A DNA stretch of 64,000 bases. Origin: Portibacter marinus (GTDB taxonomy: Bacteria; Bacteroidota; Bacteroidia; Chitinophagales; Saprospiraceae). Of this stretch, positions 9,024 to 18,119 are shown piece by piece; position 1 is the first letter of the stretch; the number at the start of each line of letters is the position of its first letter. Location of the stretch: NCBI RefSeq assembly GCF_021533195.1, contig NZ_JAJNKB010000006.1:220854-284853 (forward strand), written 5' to 3'. Below the pieces are notes generated by a model. That model ran no database searches and had not been told where the DNA came from. It was given only the letters and a program-made list of their open reading frames with translations. Both the position numbers and the translations under genes were made by a program.

Positions 9024-9731
9024 TCACAACAATTTAGCAAGTAGTTCCTTGGCCCTATTTTGATACATACTTTGAGATTTAGAAATCTCTTGAAGCAGGG
9101 CAGTTGCCTGGTCTTTATTAGAATTTCCTAAATGGGCAAGCGCAAGATACCATTTGGCCTCCTGCCGGAACCTGGCTCCAGAGTTTTCAGATATGGGTTG
9201 AAGTATCTTTATGGCCTCATTAAATTGACCTTCTTCGAGATGAGTTATTGCTATATATACTTCCACATCAGGGTTGAGTTCTCTCTTTTCCTCGAAAAGT
9301 TGTCGGGCTGTGGTATAATTTGCTCTCTCATATTCAATTAAGGCAGGTCTAAGTTCAGATTTGGTACTTTCTCCCCGGGTGATTGGGTCTATTTTGTTAG
9401 GAAGTGTGCTATAGAACTCTGCATACAGTTTATCCGAAGGGGAATGATCAAATAGAAATGGTACAGCCAGAAGTAGCAGGATCATCGCAGCAGCTAAAGC
9501 CCACCAATTTCTGAACCGAATTACTTTAGCTGGTTGATCCAGGCTTTGCAATCTGGATTTAAGTTCTCTACGGCCCAGGGCCTTAGCAGTCAGAAATGCA
9601 TCTTGACGAAATTGAAATTCTTGTTCGAATTCAGGAATTTTCCTAAGCTCGTTTAATTCTTGGTTTTCCTTGTCGGAGATATGACCCGTGAGATACGCGT
9701 CTATCAAAGGAAATTTATCCTCCATTTTCAT
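9024..9731 (-). CDS. Membrane-anchored TPR protein, probable partner of the adjacent ECF sigma factor
   Basis: The 235 residues comprise a cytoplasmic N-terminal part (1 to about 75) resembling the short helical anti-sigma segments of Bacteroidota (EDKFPLIDAYLTG..SDKENQELNEL). One membrane helix follows (about 78-94, ALAAAMILLLLAVPFLF), then a periplasmic stretch of TPR-like repeats (about 125-235). The sigma gene upstream ends inside it (17-bp overlap), indicating translational coupling. Bacteroidota often pair an ECF sigma factor with such a single-pass protein, and binding of the sigma factor by the N-terminal part is inferred from this. No FecR or ZAS (zinc-binding) motif is visible, so the mechanism is not certain. 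MEDK six bases downstream is an alternative start. Confidence 0.7.
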   Translation of the reverse strand: MKMEDKFPLIDAYLTGHISDKENQELNELRKIPEFEQEFQFRQDAFLTAKALGRRELKSRLQSLDQPAKVIRFRNWWALAAAMILLLLAVPFLFDHSPSDKLYAEFYSTLPNKIDPITRGESTKSELRPALIEYERANYTTARQLFEEKRELNPDVEVYIAITHLEEGQFNEAIKILQPISENSGARFRQEAKWYLALAHLGNSNKDQATALLQEISKSQSMYQNRAKELLAKLL

Positions 9732-10284
9732 AACCCTTTATTAATTCTTTTAGGCTTCTGAGACATCGCGACTTATGACTTCTTACAACATTCTCATTCT
9801 TATAATCGAGCTCATGCATGAGCGCTTCAATAGAATAAGAGTGATAATAAAAAAGTATTAAAATCTTCTTACATCGATCTCCCAATTGATCCATTGCTCT
9901 TTCCATCTGTACCAATTTTTCATTTGGCTGAATATTTGAATCGATGGCCTCTAAATCCAAATTTTCCAAATGTGCCTTATCCAGAGTAATGGTCTTACTA
10001 TTTTTTTTAAGTCTGTTATAAATACTGTACTTCCCAATACTAAAAAGGTACGTTTTGATGGAACTGGTCAACTTATTGAGTCTGCCTGTCCTTACATTCT
10101 CATAGAAGGCCATAATGGTATCCTGATAAACATCATGAGCATCTTCTTGCGATATATCATATCTCTTAGAAAAAAGTAAAAATTCTTCTTTGTAGGTGAG
10201 GTAAACTTTGTCAAGTGCCTTAAGTCCTATTTGATCTAGTGAATTTTTAAATTCTTCCAGGCTTTTATACCTTTCTGTAACCAT
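9715..10284 (-). CDS. ECF-type RNA polymerase sigma factor
   Basis: A 189-residue sigma-70 family protein. Region 2 is visible at about 25-95 (YLTYKEEFLLFSKRYDISQEDAHDVYQDTIMAFYEN, then KTYLFSIGKYSIYNRL), and region 4 at about 130-185 (LGDRCKKILILFYYHSYSIEALMHEL..ENVVRSHKSRCLRSLKELI). Regions 1 and 3 are absent, as in ECF sigmas. It overlaps the downstream TPR membrane gene by 17 bp, which probably encodes its regulator. Its likely targets are unknown. The divergent TonB-family barrel starting at 10524 is a candidate, although that gene has an ordinary TAnnTTTG element. Confidence 0.9.
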   Translation of the reverse strand: MVTERYKSLEEFKNSLDQIGLKALDKVYLTYKEEFLLFSKRYDISQEDAHDVYQDTIMAFYENVRTGRLNKLTSSIKTYLFSIGKYSIYNRLKKNSKTITLDKAHLENLDLEAIDSNIQPNEKLVQMERAMDQLGDRCKKILILFYYHSYSIEALMHELDYKNENVVRSHKSRCLRSLKELIKGYENGG

Positions 10285-10492
10285 TAATAATGCAGATTAG
10301 AAATTGTTAACAAGGGATTTAAAAGATTTAAAAATTTCAGGCATTCTAAGATAGTAAAATTTGAACCAAAGGTGGGAAAGACTGTTGCTGAGGAAGTTTT
10401 TCTCCTGCAATTTTTTACAGCTTAAATTTTCGAACCGATCAATAAAATAAATATACTCATCGAAAAAAAAGCCTTATTCGAACGATTAAGGG

Positions 10493-10500
10493 TACTTTTG
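10493..10500 (+). promoter_or_regulatory. Bacteroidota -7 promoter element
   Basis: TACTTTTG, an exact TAnnTTTG match 23 nt before the ATG at 10524. No good -33 TTTG is visible at the usual spacing. Confidence 0.55.
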
Positions 10501-10523
10501 CCTTTCTAACACAAATTGTAAAA

Positions 10524-13004
10524 ATGTTTAATAAAACTTTACTAATTATTGCCCTGACATTCATTTCCTTTGGACTTTCAGCTCAATTTCCCATGGGTGG
10601 CTTTGGCAAGAAGAAGGATGTAATTAAAGGGTTTATTGCGGGTCAATTAATAGATACCGTATCAAATGAGCCCGTTCCCTACGCAACAATTGTGCTTAAG
10701 AAAAAAGGCGAGGACAAAGAAATTAACGGTGTTTTATCAGAGGATGATGGAAAATTCAGGTTATCTGAAATTCCGGCAGATGAGTATGATATGTACATTT
10801 CTTTTTTGGGCTACAATGAGAAAGTTATTCAGGTAGAAACGACACCAGCCAAACCGGACCTTACAGTGGATGACATCTATTTGACACCTGCAAATTATAT
10901 GCTGGATCAGGTGGAGATTACGGATCAACGGGCATTGACAGAGGTGAAAGTAGATAAATTGGTTTTCAATGCAGAACAGGATGCTTCGATATCTGGAGGG
11001 GATGCCACTGAAGTTTTACGGAAGGTCCCTTTATTATCCGTAGACTTTGATGGAAATGTCTCCTTAAGGGGTTCGCAGAATCTTCGAATTTTGATCAATG
11101 GCAAGCCGTCGGGCATGTTTTCAAGTAATGTAGCTGATGCTTTGAAAATGATACCCGCTGACGAAATAAAACAAGTAGAAGTCATTACAACGCCGTCTGC
11201 AAAGTATGATGCGGAGGGTTCTGGGGGTATTATTAATATTATTACAAAGAAAAAGACAGCTGATGGTTACAGTGGATCTGTCAGTGCGTCCGTGGGCAAC
11301 CGCCAAAATAATGGAACAGGTAACTTTAATTTTGCCAAAGGCCGGTTTGGCACGAATGCAAGCGGCTCAGTATTTTATTCAAATCCAGTTTTGGCGTTAA
11401 GCGAATTTAACAGGGTGGATACCATCGGAACACAGATTAGATCGTTAACCCAAAATGGTGAAACCAGAAATTCAAGACTTGGTTTTAGAGGTACTGCCGG
11501 AGCATTTTACGATTTCAATGCTTATAATAGTTTAAATACATCCTTTTCCGCAAGAGGATTCAGCTTTAACTCTGATGGGTCAATAGATGGATTGTTGACC
11601 GGACCTTTTGGTTATGGATTTACGAGGGAGCAGGAGGGCATCAATGGAAGGTCAGGATATGATTGGTCTACTGATTATAAGAGAACTTATGAAGAAAAGG
11701 ACCGTGAATTTACTTTAGCGTTCCAATTGAGTGGTGACCAAAGTAATGCGGACAATGCGATATTACAAACCTTTAGCAACAGCATTCCGACCAGGGATGA
11801 GCTAATTTTTAATGATGGAGATAATTTAGAGAGCACCTTCCAAGCTGATTATGTACATCCTTTGCCTAATTCTATGAAATTGGAGGTGGGAGCTAAGGCT
11901 GTATTGAGAGATATTGATTCTGATTATAAATATAGTGTCTTGCAGAATGGAACGTATGTTGTAGATCAGGTGCGTTCCAATGTTTTTAATTACAATCAGG
12001 ACGTTGGAGCAGGATATGTATCCATGAATTTTTTAGTGGCGAAGAAGTTTTCTGTGGTTGCGGGAGTGAGATACGAGTATACCTTTATCAGTGGATCATT
12101 CGATGATGGTGAGACTATTGAAAGTAACTCCTATCAGAATATCTTACCCAACCTAATCATTTCCAGATCTTTGAAGAATTTTCAAACGATCAAATTGAGT
12201 TATAATCAGCGGATACAAAGGCCCAGTCTAAATTTTATTAATCCCTTTCGAAACAGTGTAGACAGTCTGAATATACAGGTTGGAAATCCTCAATTGACTC
12301 CGGAGATAGTACACCAGGTGGATTTTTCTTACAATACATTTATTAAAGGGTTCGGTATTTTCTCATCTCTATACTACAGACATACAGAGGATATCATTCA
12401 GCAGCTTTTGAGGGTGAATGATAATGGAGTGGGCTTCAACACTTTTGAAAATGTGGGAATCAATGATGCGATAGGGTTAAATTTATTTACCACTAAGAAT
12501 GTCAATGCCTTTACAATAAGAGGTGGGTTTAATATAAACACCTTCAACTATAGTTCTAGTCTGGAACAGGTAGCGGTCACAAATCCAATGGGTTTTGAAT
12601 ATAATGTAAATTTTGGAGGGACGATCAATTTACCTAAGGATTGGAAAGCGGACTTTTTTGGTTTCCTAAGATCTCCGAGATTTACCATTCAGGGAAGGCA
12701 GCCTAATTTTTCAATTTACGGAGTTGGGGTTAAGAAGGAGTTTCCCAAGATCAAGGCTAGTTTAGGTATAAGGATCATTGAGCCTTTCAATGATTACAAG
12801 TACTTTAATTCTGCACAATCCGGAGACGGATTCAGCTTGGAGAGCAGTTTTGGGATACCATTTAGATCTTTCGGGGTGAGTTTTGACTACAGATTTGGAA
12901 ATCTGAAATTCAAGGAGAGGAAGACTGCGATTGATAACAATGACCTGCTTCAGGGTGGAAATGGACAGCAGCAGGGTGCTGGTGGGAATGGAGGTGGAAA
13001 TTGA
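10524..13004 (+). CDS. TonB-dependent-receptor-like outer membrane beta-barrel protein
   Basis: The 826 residues start with a signal peptide (1-20, ending FGLSA). A carboxypeptidase-regulatory-like domain follows (about 35-120, IAGQLIDTVSNEPVPYATIVLK), then a plug-like domain (about 125-240: VDKLVFNAEQD, LRKVPLLSVDFDGNVSLRGSQNLRILINGKPSG, QVEVITTPSAKYDAEGSGGIINI). The rest is an OMP_b-brl_3-type barrel. The plug sequence is strongly conserved in this Bacteroidota receptor group. The C-terminus is a Gly/Gln/Asn-rich tail (GGNGQQQGAGGNGGGN), which is odd because these barrels usually end in an aromatic residue. There is no STN domain, so it should not signal directly through FecR. The substrate is unknown. 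It is divergent from the ECF sigma gene. Confidence 0.88.
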   Translation: MFNKTLLIIALTFISFGLSAQFPMGGFGKKKDVIKGFIAGQLIDTVSNEPVPYATIVLKKKGEDKEINGVLSEDDGKFRLSEIPADEYDMYISFLGYNEKVIQVETTPAKPDLTVDDIYLTPANYMLDQVEITDQRALTEVKVDKLVFNAEQDASISGGDATEVLRKVPLLSVDFDGNVSLRGSQNLRILINGKPSGMFSSNVADALKMIPADEIKQVEVITTPSAKYDAEGSGGIINIITKKKTADGYSGSVSASVGNRQNNGTGNFNFAKGRFGTNASGSVFYSNPVLALSEFNRVDTIGTQIRSLTQNGETRNSRLGFRGTAGAFYDFNAYNSLNTSFSARGFSFNSDGSIDGLLTGPFGYGFTREQEGINGRSGYDWSTDYKRTYEEKDREFTLAFQLSGDQSNADNAILQTFSNSIPTRDELIFNDGDNLESTFQADYVHPLPNSMKLEVGAKAVLRDIDSDYKYSVLQNGTYVVDQVRSNVFNYNQDVGAGYVSMNFLVAKKFSVVAGVRYEYTFISGSFDDGETIESNSYQNILPNLIISRSLKNFQTIKLSYNQRIQRPSLNFINPFRNSVDSLNIQVGNPQLTPEIVHQVDFSYNTFIKGFGIFSSLYYRHTEDIIQQLLRVNDNGVGFNTFENVGINDAIGLNLFTTKNVNAFTIRGGFNINTFNYSSSLEQVAVTNPMGFEYNVNFGGTINLPKDWKADFFGFLRSPRFTIQGRQPNFSIYGVGVKKEFPKIKASLGIRIIEPFNDYKYFNSAQSGDGFSLESSFGIPFRSFGVSFDYRFGNLKFKERKTAIDNNDLLQGGNGQQQGAGGNGGGN

Positions 13005-13014
13005 TTGAAAGTAA

Positions 13015-13083
13015 CTTGCGGAGGGAAGTGCTGAATCAAGAGTAAATCTGCTGTCTGATAGCTTGAAGAAAGGATTTGCAAGT
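13015..13083 (-). repeat. Interspersed repeat, copy 1 (minus orientation)
   Basis: Read on the minus strand this segment matches the two tandem copies at 33877-33998. The shared core is AAGCTATCAG(A)(T/C)AGCAGATTTA followed by (C)TTGATTCAGNANTTCCCTC, with the flank ACTTGCAAAT also shared. It lies in the gap between the barrel gene and gldH. The core contains the near-palindrome GCTATC-A-GATAGC. Confidence 0.75.
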
Positions 13084-13107
13084 CCAATGCAAGTCCAATG
13101 CAAGTCC
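13077..13107 (+). repeat. 11-bp tandem repeat, about three copies
   Basis: TGCAAGTCCAA occurs twice in direct succession and is followed by a nine-base third copy. It abuts interspersed repeat copy 1 and lies between convergent genes. It has no coding content. Confidence 0.8.
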
Positions 13108-13132
13108 CGGGCAAGAGCTTCGAGGGTTAATT

Positions 13133-13591
13133 TTAAGGCAAGGCGATAATCTTCAGAGTCAATGACTCGATTCCTGGCAATGGATTCTGTCTGTTGTACT
13201 GTTCAATTGCCAATTCATACTCACCCACCTCCTTAAATCGAACTCGATTTTGCAGCAGAATACTGACTTCACATGTAGATTGGTTACACTGTCCTTCCCA
13301 TTGATCTAAAGCATCTGCAAGCTGCAAGGAAACTTCATCTGTAACGGTCTCACCAGATGGAAACGTGGTATGCATCTGTACATATACATTTTCAAAAACA
13401 TAGTCAGCAGAATGCTTTAAATCCAAAACCAAATCAAAATAGTCCTCAACATCTTCGATCTCAAAAGCAAAGGTAGCTTGATCATCATAAGACCATTGGC
13501 CTTCAGCCAAATCAAAAGATTGCTCGTAGTAAACATCGTCACTACAAGCAATCAATACAGCCAAAAGTGAAAAAATCAGAAGTCCTCTCAC
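13133..13591 (-). CDS. gldH: Gliding motility lipoprotein GldH
   Basis: GldH is a lipoprotein needed for gliding in Flavobacterium and found across gliding or T9SS-bearing Bacteroidota. The 152-residue product has a lipoprotein signal peptide with the lipidated Cys at residue 16 ([10 protein letters not shown]). The family layout follows: [26 protein letters not shown], then [23 protein letters not shown] and a C-terminal [17 protein letters not shown] strand region. It begins with GTG, which overlaps the TGA of dnaJ (GTGA), so it is translationally coupled to grpE-dnaJ. Most of these proteins have similar length (about 155). Assignment is by pattern recognition of the family and is fairly secure. 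Confidence 0.82.
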   Translation of the reverse strand: MRGLLIFSLLAVLIACSDDVYYEQSFDLAEGQWSYDDQATFAFEIEDVEDYFDLVLDLKHSADYVFENVYVQMHTTFPSGETVTDEVSLQLADALDQWEGQCNQSTCEVSILLQNRVRFKEVGEYELAIEQYNRQNPLPGIESLTLKIIALP

Positions 13592-14742
13592 TTAAAATAA
13601 TCTTTCATTTTTTCAAAAAAGCCTTTCTCAGACTTACCGGGACTCGGATTGAAATTAGGCATCTCGCGCATTCTCTCCATCAACTCCCTTTCTTCATTCG
13701 TCAGATTTTTAGGTGTCCAAAGATTAACATGAATCAGTTGATCCCCCTTACCATAATCCTGGACTGAAGGCAATCCCTTGCCACGCAGTCTTAATATCTT
13801 TCCGGCTTGTGTCCCCGCTGGAATCTTTATTTTCACATTGCCACTTAAGGTCGGTACTTCCGCAGAAGTTCCCAACGCAGCATCTGCAAAATTCAAGAAC
13901 AAATCATAGATGATGTTTTGGCCATCTCGTGCCAACTGCTCGTCTTCCTTCACTTCTATACTAATCAATAAATCACCTGCAGGTCCACCATTCTTACCGG
14001 CATTACCTTTGCCTCTCATGGATAGTTGCATCCCATCTTCAACTCCAGCCGGAATGTCGATTTCGAGCGTTTCACTCTCGTAGTTTCGACCTTCACCCTT
14101 ACATGTGTTACAATTGGCAGTGATCACCTGTCCTGATCCATTACAAGTGGGACAAGCTGTGGTAGTCTGCATGTGCCCCAGGAAAGTACTTCTGACCTGC
14201 CTAACATATCCACTACCTGAACAAGTGCCACAAGTTTTTTGCGAAGAACTGTCTTTTGCGCCACTTCCATTGCAAGTCTTACAGGTAACCTGCTTTTTGA
14301 CCTTAATTTTCTTGGTGACACCAGATTCTACTTCCTGCAGCGTCAATGAAACCTTAATTCTGAGGTTGGATCCTTTCTGGCCGCGGGTTCTTGTTCTAGA
14401 ACCACCTCCGCCACCACCGAAAAAAGATTCGAAGGGACTACCACCGTCTCCAAAAATATCACCAAACTGAGAGAAAATGTCTTCTACAGTACGACCTCCT
14501 CCAAAGCCACCGTTTCCACTCACTCCTGCATGACCGAAACGATCATAACGGGCTTTCTTATCCGCATCACTTAAAACTTCATAAGCTTCAGCAGCCTCTT
14601 TAAATTTCTCTTCAGCCTTACTATCTCCGGGATTCTTGTCCGGGTGATATTTCATGGCTATTTTCCGATAAGCCTTTTTAACAGCATTCGAATCCGCATT
14701 CTTTTCGACTCCTAATACTTCGTAATAATCTCTTTTTGCCAT
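13588..14742 (-). CDS. dnaJ: Chaperone protein DnaJ
   Basis: DnaJ is the Hsp40 co-chaperone that delivers unfolded clients to DnaK and stimulates its ATPase in the cytoplasm. The 384 residues show the J domain (1-70) with the essential HPD in [11 protein letters not shown] and a Gly/Phe-rich linker (about 72-115). Four zinc-binding repeats follow ([32 protein letters not shown]), then the C-terminal substrate-binding domain. Length and all motifs are normal. It lies 7 bp after grpE and overlaps gldH by 4 bp. Confidence 0.98.
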   Translation of the reverse strand: MAKRDYYEVLGVEKNADSNAVKKAYRKIAMKYHPDKNPGDSKAEEKFKEAAEAYEVLSDADKKARYDRFGHAGVSGNGGFGGGRTVEDIFSQFGDIFGDGGSPFESFFGGGGGGSRTRTRGQKGSNLRIKVSLTLQEVESGVTKKIKVKKQVTCKTCNGSGAKDSSSQKTCGTCSGSGYVRQVRSTFLGHMQTTTACPTCNGSGQVITANCNTCKGEGRNYESETLEIDIPAGVEDGMQLSMRGKGNAGKNGGPAGDLLISIEVKEDEQLARDGQNIIYDLFLNFADAALGTSAEVPTLSGNVKIKIPAGTQAGKILRLRGKGLPSVQDYGKGDQLIHVNLWTPKNLTNEERELMERMREMPNFNPSPGKSEKGFFEKMKDYFK

Positions 14743-14749
14743 AAATGTT

Positions 14750-15319
14750 TTATTCTCCTACTACAACTTTAGGATGTCTGATAATTTTATCATGTAACTT
14801 ATAACCGGTGGTCACTGTGTCCAGTATTTTACCCTTCATTTCTTCTGAGGGGGCTGGCACTTTGGTGATGGCTTCATGAAACTCAGGATTAAATTCTTCA
14901 CCATTGGTGTCCATAGCTTCCAAACCTTTACTTTTCAGGGTATTCAACAACTTATTATAAACCAAAGCCACCCCTTCACTAAAAGTTTCTGATGAACCTT
15001 CTGCTTCAGCGCTTTGCTTCGCCCTTGCGAAATCGTCCAAAACAGGAAGTAAATCCTTAATCGTATCCTGAGCAGCAGATTTCATTAAGTCTAACCGCTC
15101 CTTAATACTCCTCTTCTTATAGTTGTCGAACTCTGCGAATAACCGAAGGTACTTATCTTTAGCCTCTGCTAATTCAATTTCTTTGTCTTCTAATTCCTTC
15201 TTCAATTTTGAATCCTTCTTACCACCCATCCAGCCCCTTTTGGGCTTGTCTTCCTGGGTGTCTTGAGTCTCGTCTATCTCCGGACTTTCCATATCTTTCT
15301 CTTCTGTCTTATCTATCAT
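14750..15319 (-). CDS. grpE: Nucleotide exchange factor GrpE
   Basis: GrpE releases ADP from DnaK. The 189-residue protein has an acidic disordered N-terminus (about 1-35), a long helical dimerisation segment (about 38-105: [37 protein letters not shown]) and the C-terminal beta domain with [14 protein letters not shown] and [19 protein letters not shown]. It is the first gene of grpE-dnaJ-gldH. A sigma-54-like site sits 33-47 nt upstream (15352-15366), within a perfect inverted repeat. Confidence 0.97.
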   Translation of the reverse strand: MIDKTEEKDMESPEIDETQDTQEDKPKRGWMGGKKDSKLKKELEDKEIELAEAKDKYLRLFAEFDNYKKRSIKERLDLMKSAAQDTIKDLLPVLDDFARAKQSAEAEGSSETFSEGVALVYNKLLNTLKSKGLEAMDTNGEEFNPEFHEAITKVPAPSEEMKGKILDTVTTGYKLHDKIIRHPKVVVGE

Positions 15320-15351
15320 TTTCTTATTACTTAATACTCTTTAGATTTATG

Positions 15352-15366
15352 GCAATATTTCTGCCA
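15352..15366 (-). promoter_or_regulatory. Sigma-54-like -24/-12 site upstream of grpE-dnaJ
   Basis: On the minus strand the bases read TGGCAG-AAATA-TTGC, one base away from the TGGCAC-N5-TTGC consensus with the required GG-N10-GC spacing. The predicted start point is near 15341, about 22 nt before the grpE ATG. The same bases form an inverted repeat (ATGGCA-N7-TGCCAT, 15349-15367), so an operator is an alternative reading. Confidence 0.45.
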
Positions 15367-15398
15367 TACCTGGATTATTGACATTTTGTCAGTAAATA

Positions 15399-15914
15399 TT
15401 AAATTCTGTCTGCCAATAAGCGATCTAAAACCTCCATAGTGGCATTCACAGAAATAATCTGTCCATTTTCGTTTAGTAAATATTTCGTTGGAATTTCTCT
15501 TACGCCAAATTCTTTGACAATAGGTGATGAAAACCTATCCAATTGTACGATATGGTAAGGCCAGTCTAGTCCATCTTTCTCAATCGCTCTTTTCCAGCGA
15601 TTTTCATCGGTTTCAACTCCTATGCTCACCACTTCAAAACCAGAGGCTTTCTTAAATTGTTGAGTATTATACTTATCGTATAAAGCTACTAACGCCGGGT
15701 TTTCTTCTCTACAGGGACCACACCATGAACCCCAAAAATCTACAAGCACGTATTTACCTCGTAGATTAGCAATATTGAAGGGCTCACCGTTGATCAACTC
15801 TGCCTGAATCGTCGGAATATCTTCTCCATTTCTGAACTTAGGCTTCATGTATAGGTACCTGGCCAAGGCATAAATGGCAAATCCTACGATCAAAGCTATG
15901 AACAGTTTATTCAT
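15399..15914 (-). CDS. Membrane-anchored TlpA-like thioredoxin
   Basis: This is a periplasm-facing thiol:disulfide oxidoreductase of the TlpA/ResA type. The 171 residues begin with an uncleaved membrane anchor (about 3-20). A thioredoxin fold of the AhpC/TSA-like branch follows, with the active site FWGSWCGPCRE (Cys65/Cys68) and the cis-Pro region EIPTKYLLNENG (about 141-152). It is upstream of, and in the same direction as, grpE, with an 80-bp gap. The DsbD encoded at 6-8.5 kb is a plausible electron donor, by function rather than position. The client is not evident, with no cytochrome c genes nearby. Confidence 0.9.
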   Translation of the reverse strand: MNKLFIALIVGFAIYALARYLYMKPKFRNGEDIPTIQAELINGEPFNIANLRGKYVLVDFWGSWCGPCREENPALVALYDKYNTQQFKKASGFEVVSIGVETDENRWKRAIEKDGLDWPYHIVQLDRFSSPIVKEFGVREIPTKYLLNENGQIISVNATMEVLDRLLADRI

Positions 15915-16044
15915 TCTATTTCATATTTATACATTATTACAACAAATTAACGAACAATAGTTCTAAATAATTGATTTCAAGCATGTAAGATCAATGTAAA
16001 ATTTGGTCATTTCTACGATTTATTAACATCAAAAATATAAGCAC

Positions 16045-16245
16045 ATGGCAGTTTTAAAAGTAATAGAAGTACTGGCTAATTCCGAAAAAAGTTGGGAAGA
16101 TGCTACAAGAAAAGCAGTAAAAAAGGCGTCAGAATCGGTAAGTAATATTCGATCTGCATACGTTAACGAAATGACTTCTGTAGTAAAAAATGGAGAAGTC
16201 ACAGATTTCAGAGTGAACGTGAAAATTACTTTTGAAGTCAACTAA
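16045..16245 (+). CDS. Dodecin family flavin-binding protein
   Basis: Dodecins are small proteins that assemble as dodecamers and store flavin. The 66 residues match the family length and order: a beta strand MAVLKVIEVLANS, the helix SWEDATRKAVKKASESVSNIRSAYVNEM, and two strands ending DFRVNVKITFEVN. It stands alone between the divergent TlpA-like gene and the SGNH hydrolase gene, with its own terminator at 16269-16301. No clear promoter element was found upstream. Confidence 0.95.
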   Translation: MAVLKVIEVLANSEKSWEDATRKAVKKASESVSNIRSAYVNEMTSVVKNGEVTDFRVNVKITFEVN

Positions 16246-16268
16246 GAATAATCATTTCTGATAGAAAC

Positions 16269-16301
16269 AAAACCTTTGGATTAATATTCAAAGGTTTTTT
16301 T
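16269..16301 (+). terminator. Rho-independent terminator after dodecin
   Basis: AAACCTTTG pairs with CAAAGGTTT around a ten-base loop and continues into a T-run. It ends the monocistronic dodecin transcript before the hydrolase gene at 16342. Confidence 0.85.
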
Positions 16302-16341
16302 ATTTTCATGCTATACTCAAAGCTTTTATAGAACCTTCTTT

Positions 16342-18099
16342 ATGAAATATTTTTTAGTTCTTCTTTTTGTAGGTCAATGGTTTAATGTTACAGGTCAATG
16401 GCATACCGTGAAAGATCATTTAGAAGGTCAAGGATGGAAGAGTGAAATCAAAGATCCATTTACCAGGCTTCCGGAGCGAGTCAAAGATGATGTTCCCACA
16501 CCACTTTGGAATTTGTCGCAACACAGCACAGGCTTAATGTTCAGATTCAGAGCGTCCACTTCTTCGATCACAGTCAGATACCAGGTCAGTGATCAGGATT
16601 ATGGGATGAGGCATATGCCTATGATTGGTAAAAGTGGTCTTGATCTATATGCTATTTCCAGTGATGGTCAGGAGCTTTGGTGTGCTGGCAAAGCACGTTT
16701 TGGTGACACCATCGTCTATCAATTTCAAAAACTGGATCCCAATGATCGCTATCATGACCAGGGCAGGGAATATCGATTATACTTGCCCCCATACAATAAG
16801 GTCGAATGGATGGAAATTAAAACAGATGAGGGCTCCTACTTCGAAGTTTTGCCAGCTCGTGAAGACGCTCCTATAGTTGTATATGGCACTTCTATTGCTC
16901 AGGGGGCACATGCTTCCAGGCCAGGAATGATATGGCCTACTATTCTTTCCCGAGAAATGGATAGACCTTTAATCAATCTGGGATTCAGTGGAAATGGCCA
17001 ACTTTCACCAGCAATTCTAAATTTGATGACAGAAATCGATGCGAAAATCTATATCCTGGATTGCCTTCCTAATCTGGGCTGGTGGCATTGGGAAAGAGTG
17101 GGTCTCAAGGACAGCATTGACCTAAAAAATCTAGTCATAAAAGCAGTAAAAATTCTACATGATTCAAAGCCGGAGGTTCCTATATTACTGGTAGAACATG
17201 CCGGTTATACAGAAGGCCAAATCTCTAGTTCCAGAAAAGAAGATTATGAGGTGTTGAACAGAATGCAAAAAGAAGCTTTTATCGAATTGAGACACAAGGG
17301 ACTTAAACATTTGTATTATTTGACCAGGGAGGAAATTGGGCTTTCTCAGGATGCCATGACTGATGGCACCCATCCTACAGATTTGGGCATGTACCAATAT
17401 GCTACTGCCTACGAGCGTAAAGTCAGAGAGATTTTGCATGAACAAGAAGGTGTAAGTTCGACCAGCAAACCTGTTCGCCAATATCGGGAACCTGGCAACT
17501 ATGATTGGGAAAAAAGACATCTCGAAATTATAGCCATGAATAAATCTGAACCACCTCAACAGGTTTTTTTAGCCAATTCTATTGTTCATTTTTGGGGTGG
17601 AGAACCTGAGGCCAAAATTGCCAGGGAGGCAGAAACATGGAACAAGCATTTTACACCATCGGGTCTTAGAAATATGGCATTTGGTTGGGACCGAATAGAA
17701 AATGTAAGATGGAGGGTGCATCACGGAGCTCTGGATGGTTTTGAGGCTGAGAAAGTGCTGGTCATGATTGGCACCAATAACTTACATCTTAATAATGATC
17801 AGGAGATTATTGAAGGTTTGGAGTATTTATTAAGAGATATAACAGTAAGGCAGCCCGAGGCAGAGCTGATTTTGATGGGTTTACTTCCTCGTCGAGGCTA
17901 TGTGGATAGAATCCGCCTGCTCAATTTTAAAATTGCCCAGCTAGCTGCTAATCTGAATCTTGTTTATAAAGATGTTGGCCACGTATTTCTGTCACCTGAC
18001 CAGAGCTTAAATGAAACATTGTTTTCTGATGGATTACATCCGAACAGGGAAGGATACCTTAAGTTAAGTCCGTTCATCCAGGAGATCGTTGGACATTAA
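16342..18099 (+). CDS. Secreted tandem SGNH/GDSL hydrolase
   Basis: The 585-residue protein has a signal peptide (1-18, ending VTG). An N-terminal beta-sandwich region (about 20-170) resembles those attached to SGNH esterases. Two complete SGNH hydrolase domains follow. Domain one has YGTSIAQG (Ser184), NLGFSGNGQ (Gly/Asn block) and DGTHPTD (Asp341/His344). Domain two has LANSIVHFWGG (Ser413), NMAFGWDR, the IGTNN block (477-480) and DGLHPNR (Asp563/His566). Both catalytic sets look intact, so a two-site carbohydrate esterase or deacylase acting in the periplasm or outside is likely; the substrate is unknown. In domain one the usual GxND block is not obvious (DCLPNLG). The gene is flanked by a terminator and a convergent receptor gene. 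Confidence 0.88.
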   Translation: MKYFLVLLFVGQWFNVTGQWHTVKDHLEGQGWKSEIKDPFTRLPERVKDDVPTPLWNLSQHSTGLMFRFRASTSSITVRYQVSDQDYGMRHMPMIGKSGLDLYAISSDGQELWCAGKARFGDTIVYQFQKLDPNDRYHDQGREYRLYLPPYNKVEWMEIKTDEGSYFEVLPAREDAPIVVYGTSIAQGAHASRPGMIWPTILSREMDRPLINLGFSGNGQLSPAILNLMTEIDAKIYILDCLPNLGWWHWERVGLKDSIDLKNLVIKAVKILHDSKPEVPILLVEHAGYTEGQISSSRKEDYEVLNRMQKEAFIELRHKGLKHLYYLTREEIGLSQDAMTDGTHPTDLGMYQYATAYERKVREILHEQEGVSSTSKPVRQYREPGNYDWEKRHLEIIAMNKSEPPQQVFLANSIVHFWGGEPEAKIAREAETWNKHFTPSGLRNMAFGWDRIENVRWRVHHGALDGFEAEKVLVMIGTNNLHLNNDQEIIEGLEYLLRDITVRQPEAELILMGLLPRRGYVDRIRLLNFKIAQLAANLNLVYKDVGHVFLSPDQSLNETLFSDGLHPNREGYLKLSPFIQEIVGH

Positions 18100-18119
18100 T
18101 GCATTGAGTGTTGCCATCA

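Noticed and set aside
14105..14470. 121-codon plus-strand frame
   Set aside because: It is antisense to the dnaJ zinc-finger region; its apparent Cys/Pro pattern is a shadow of the CxxCxGxG codons.
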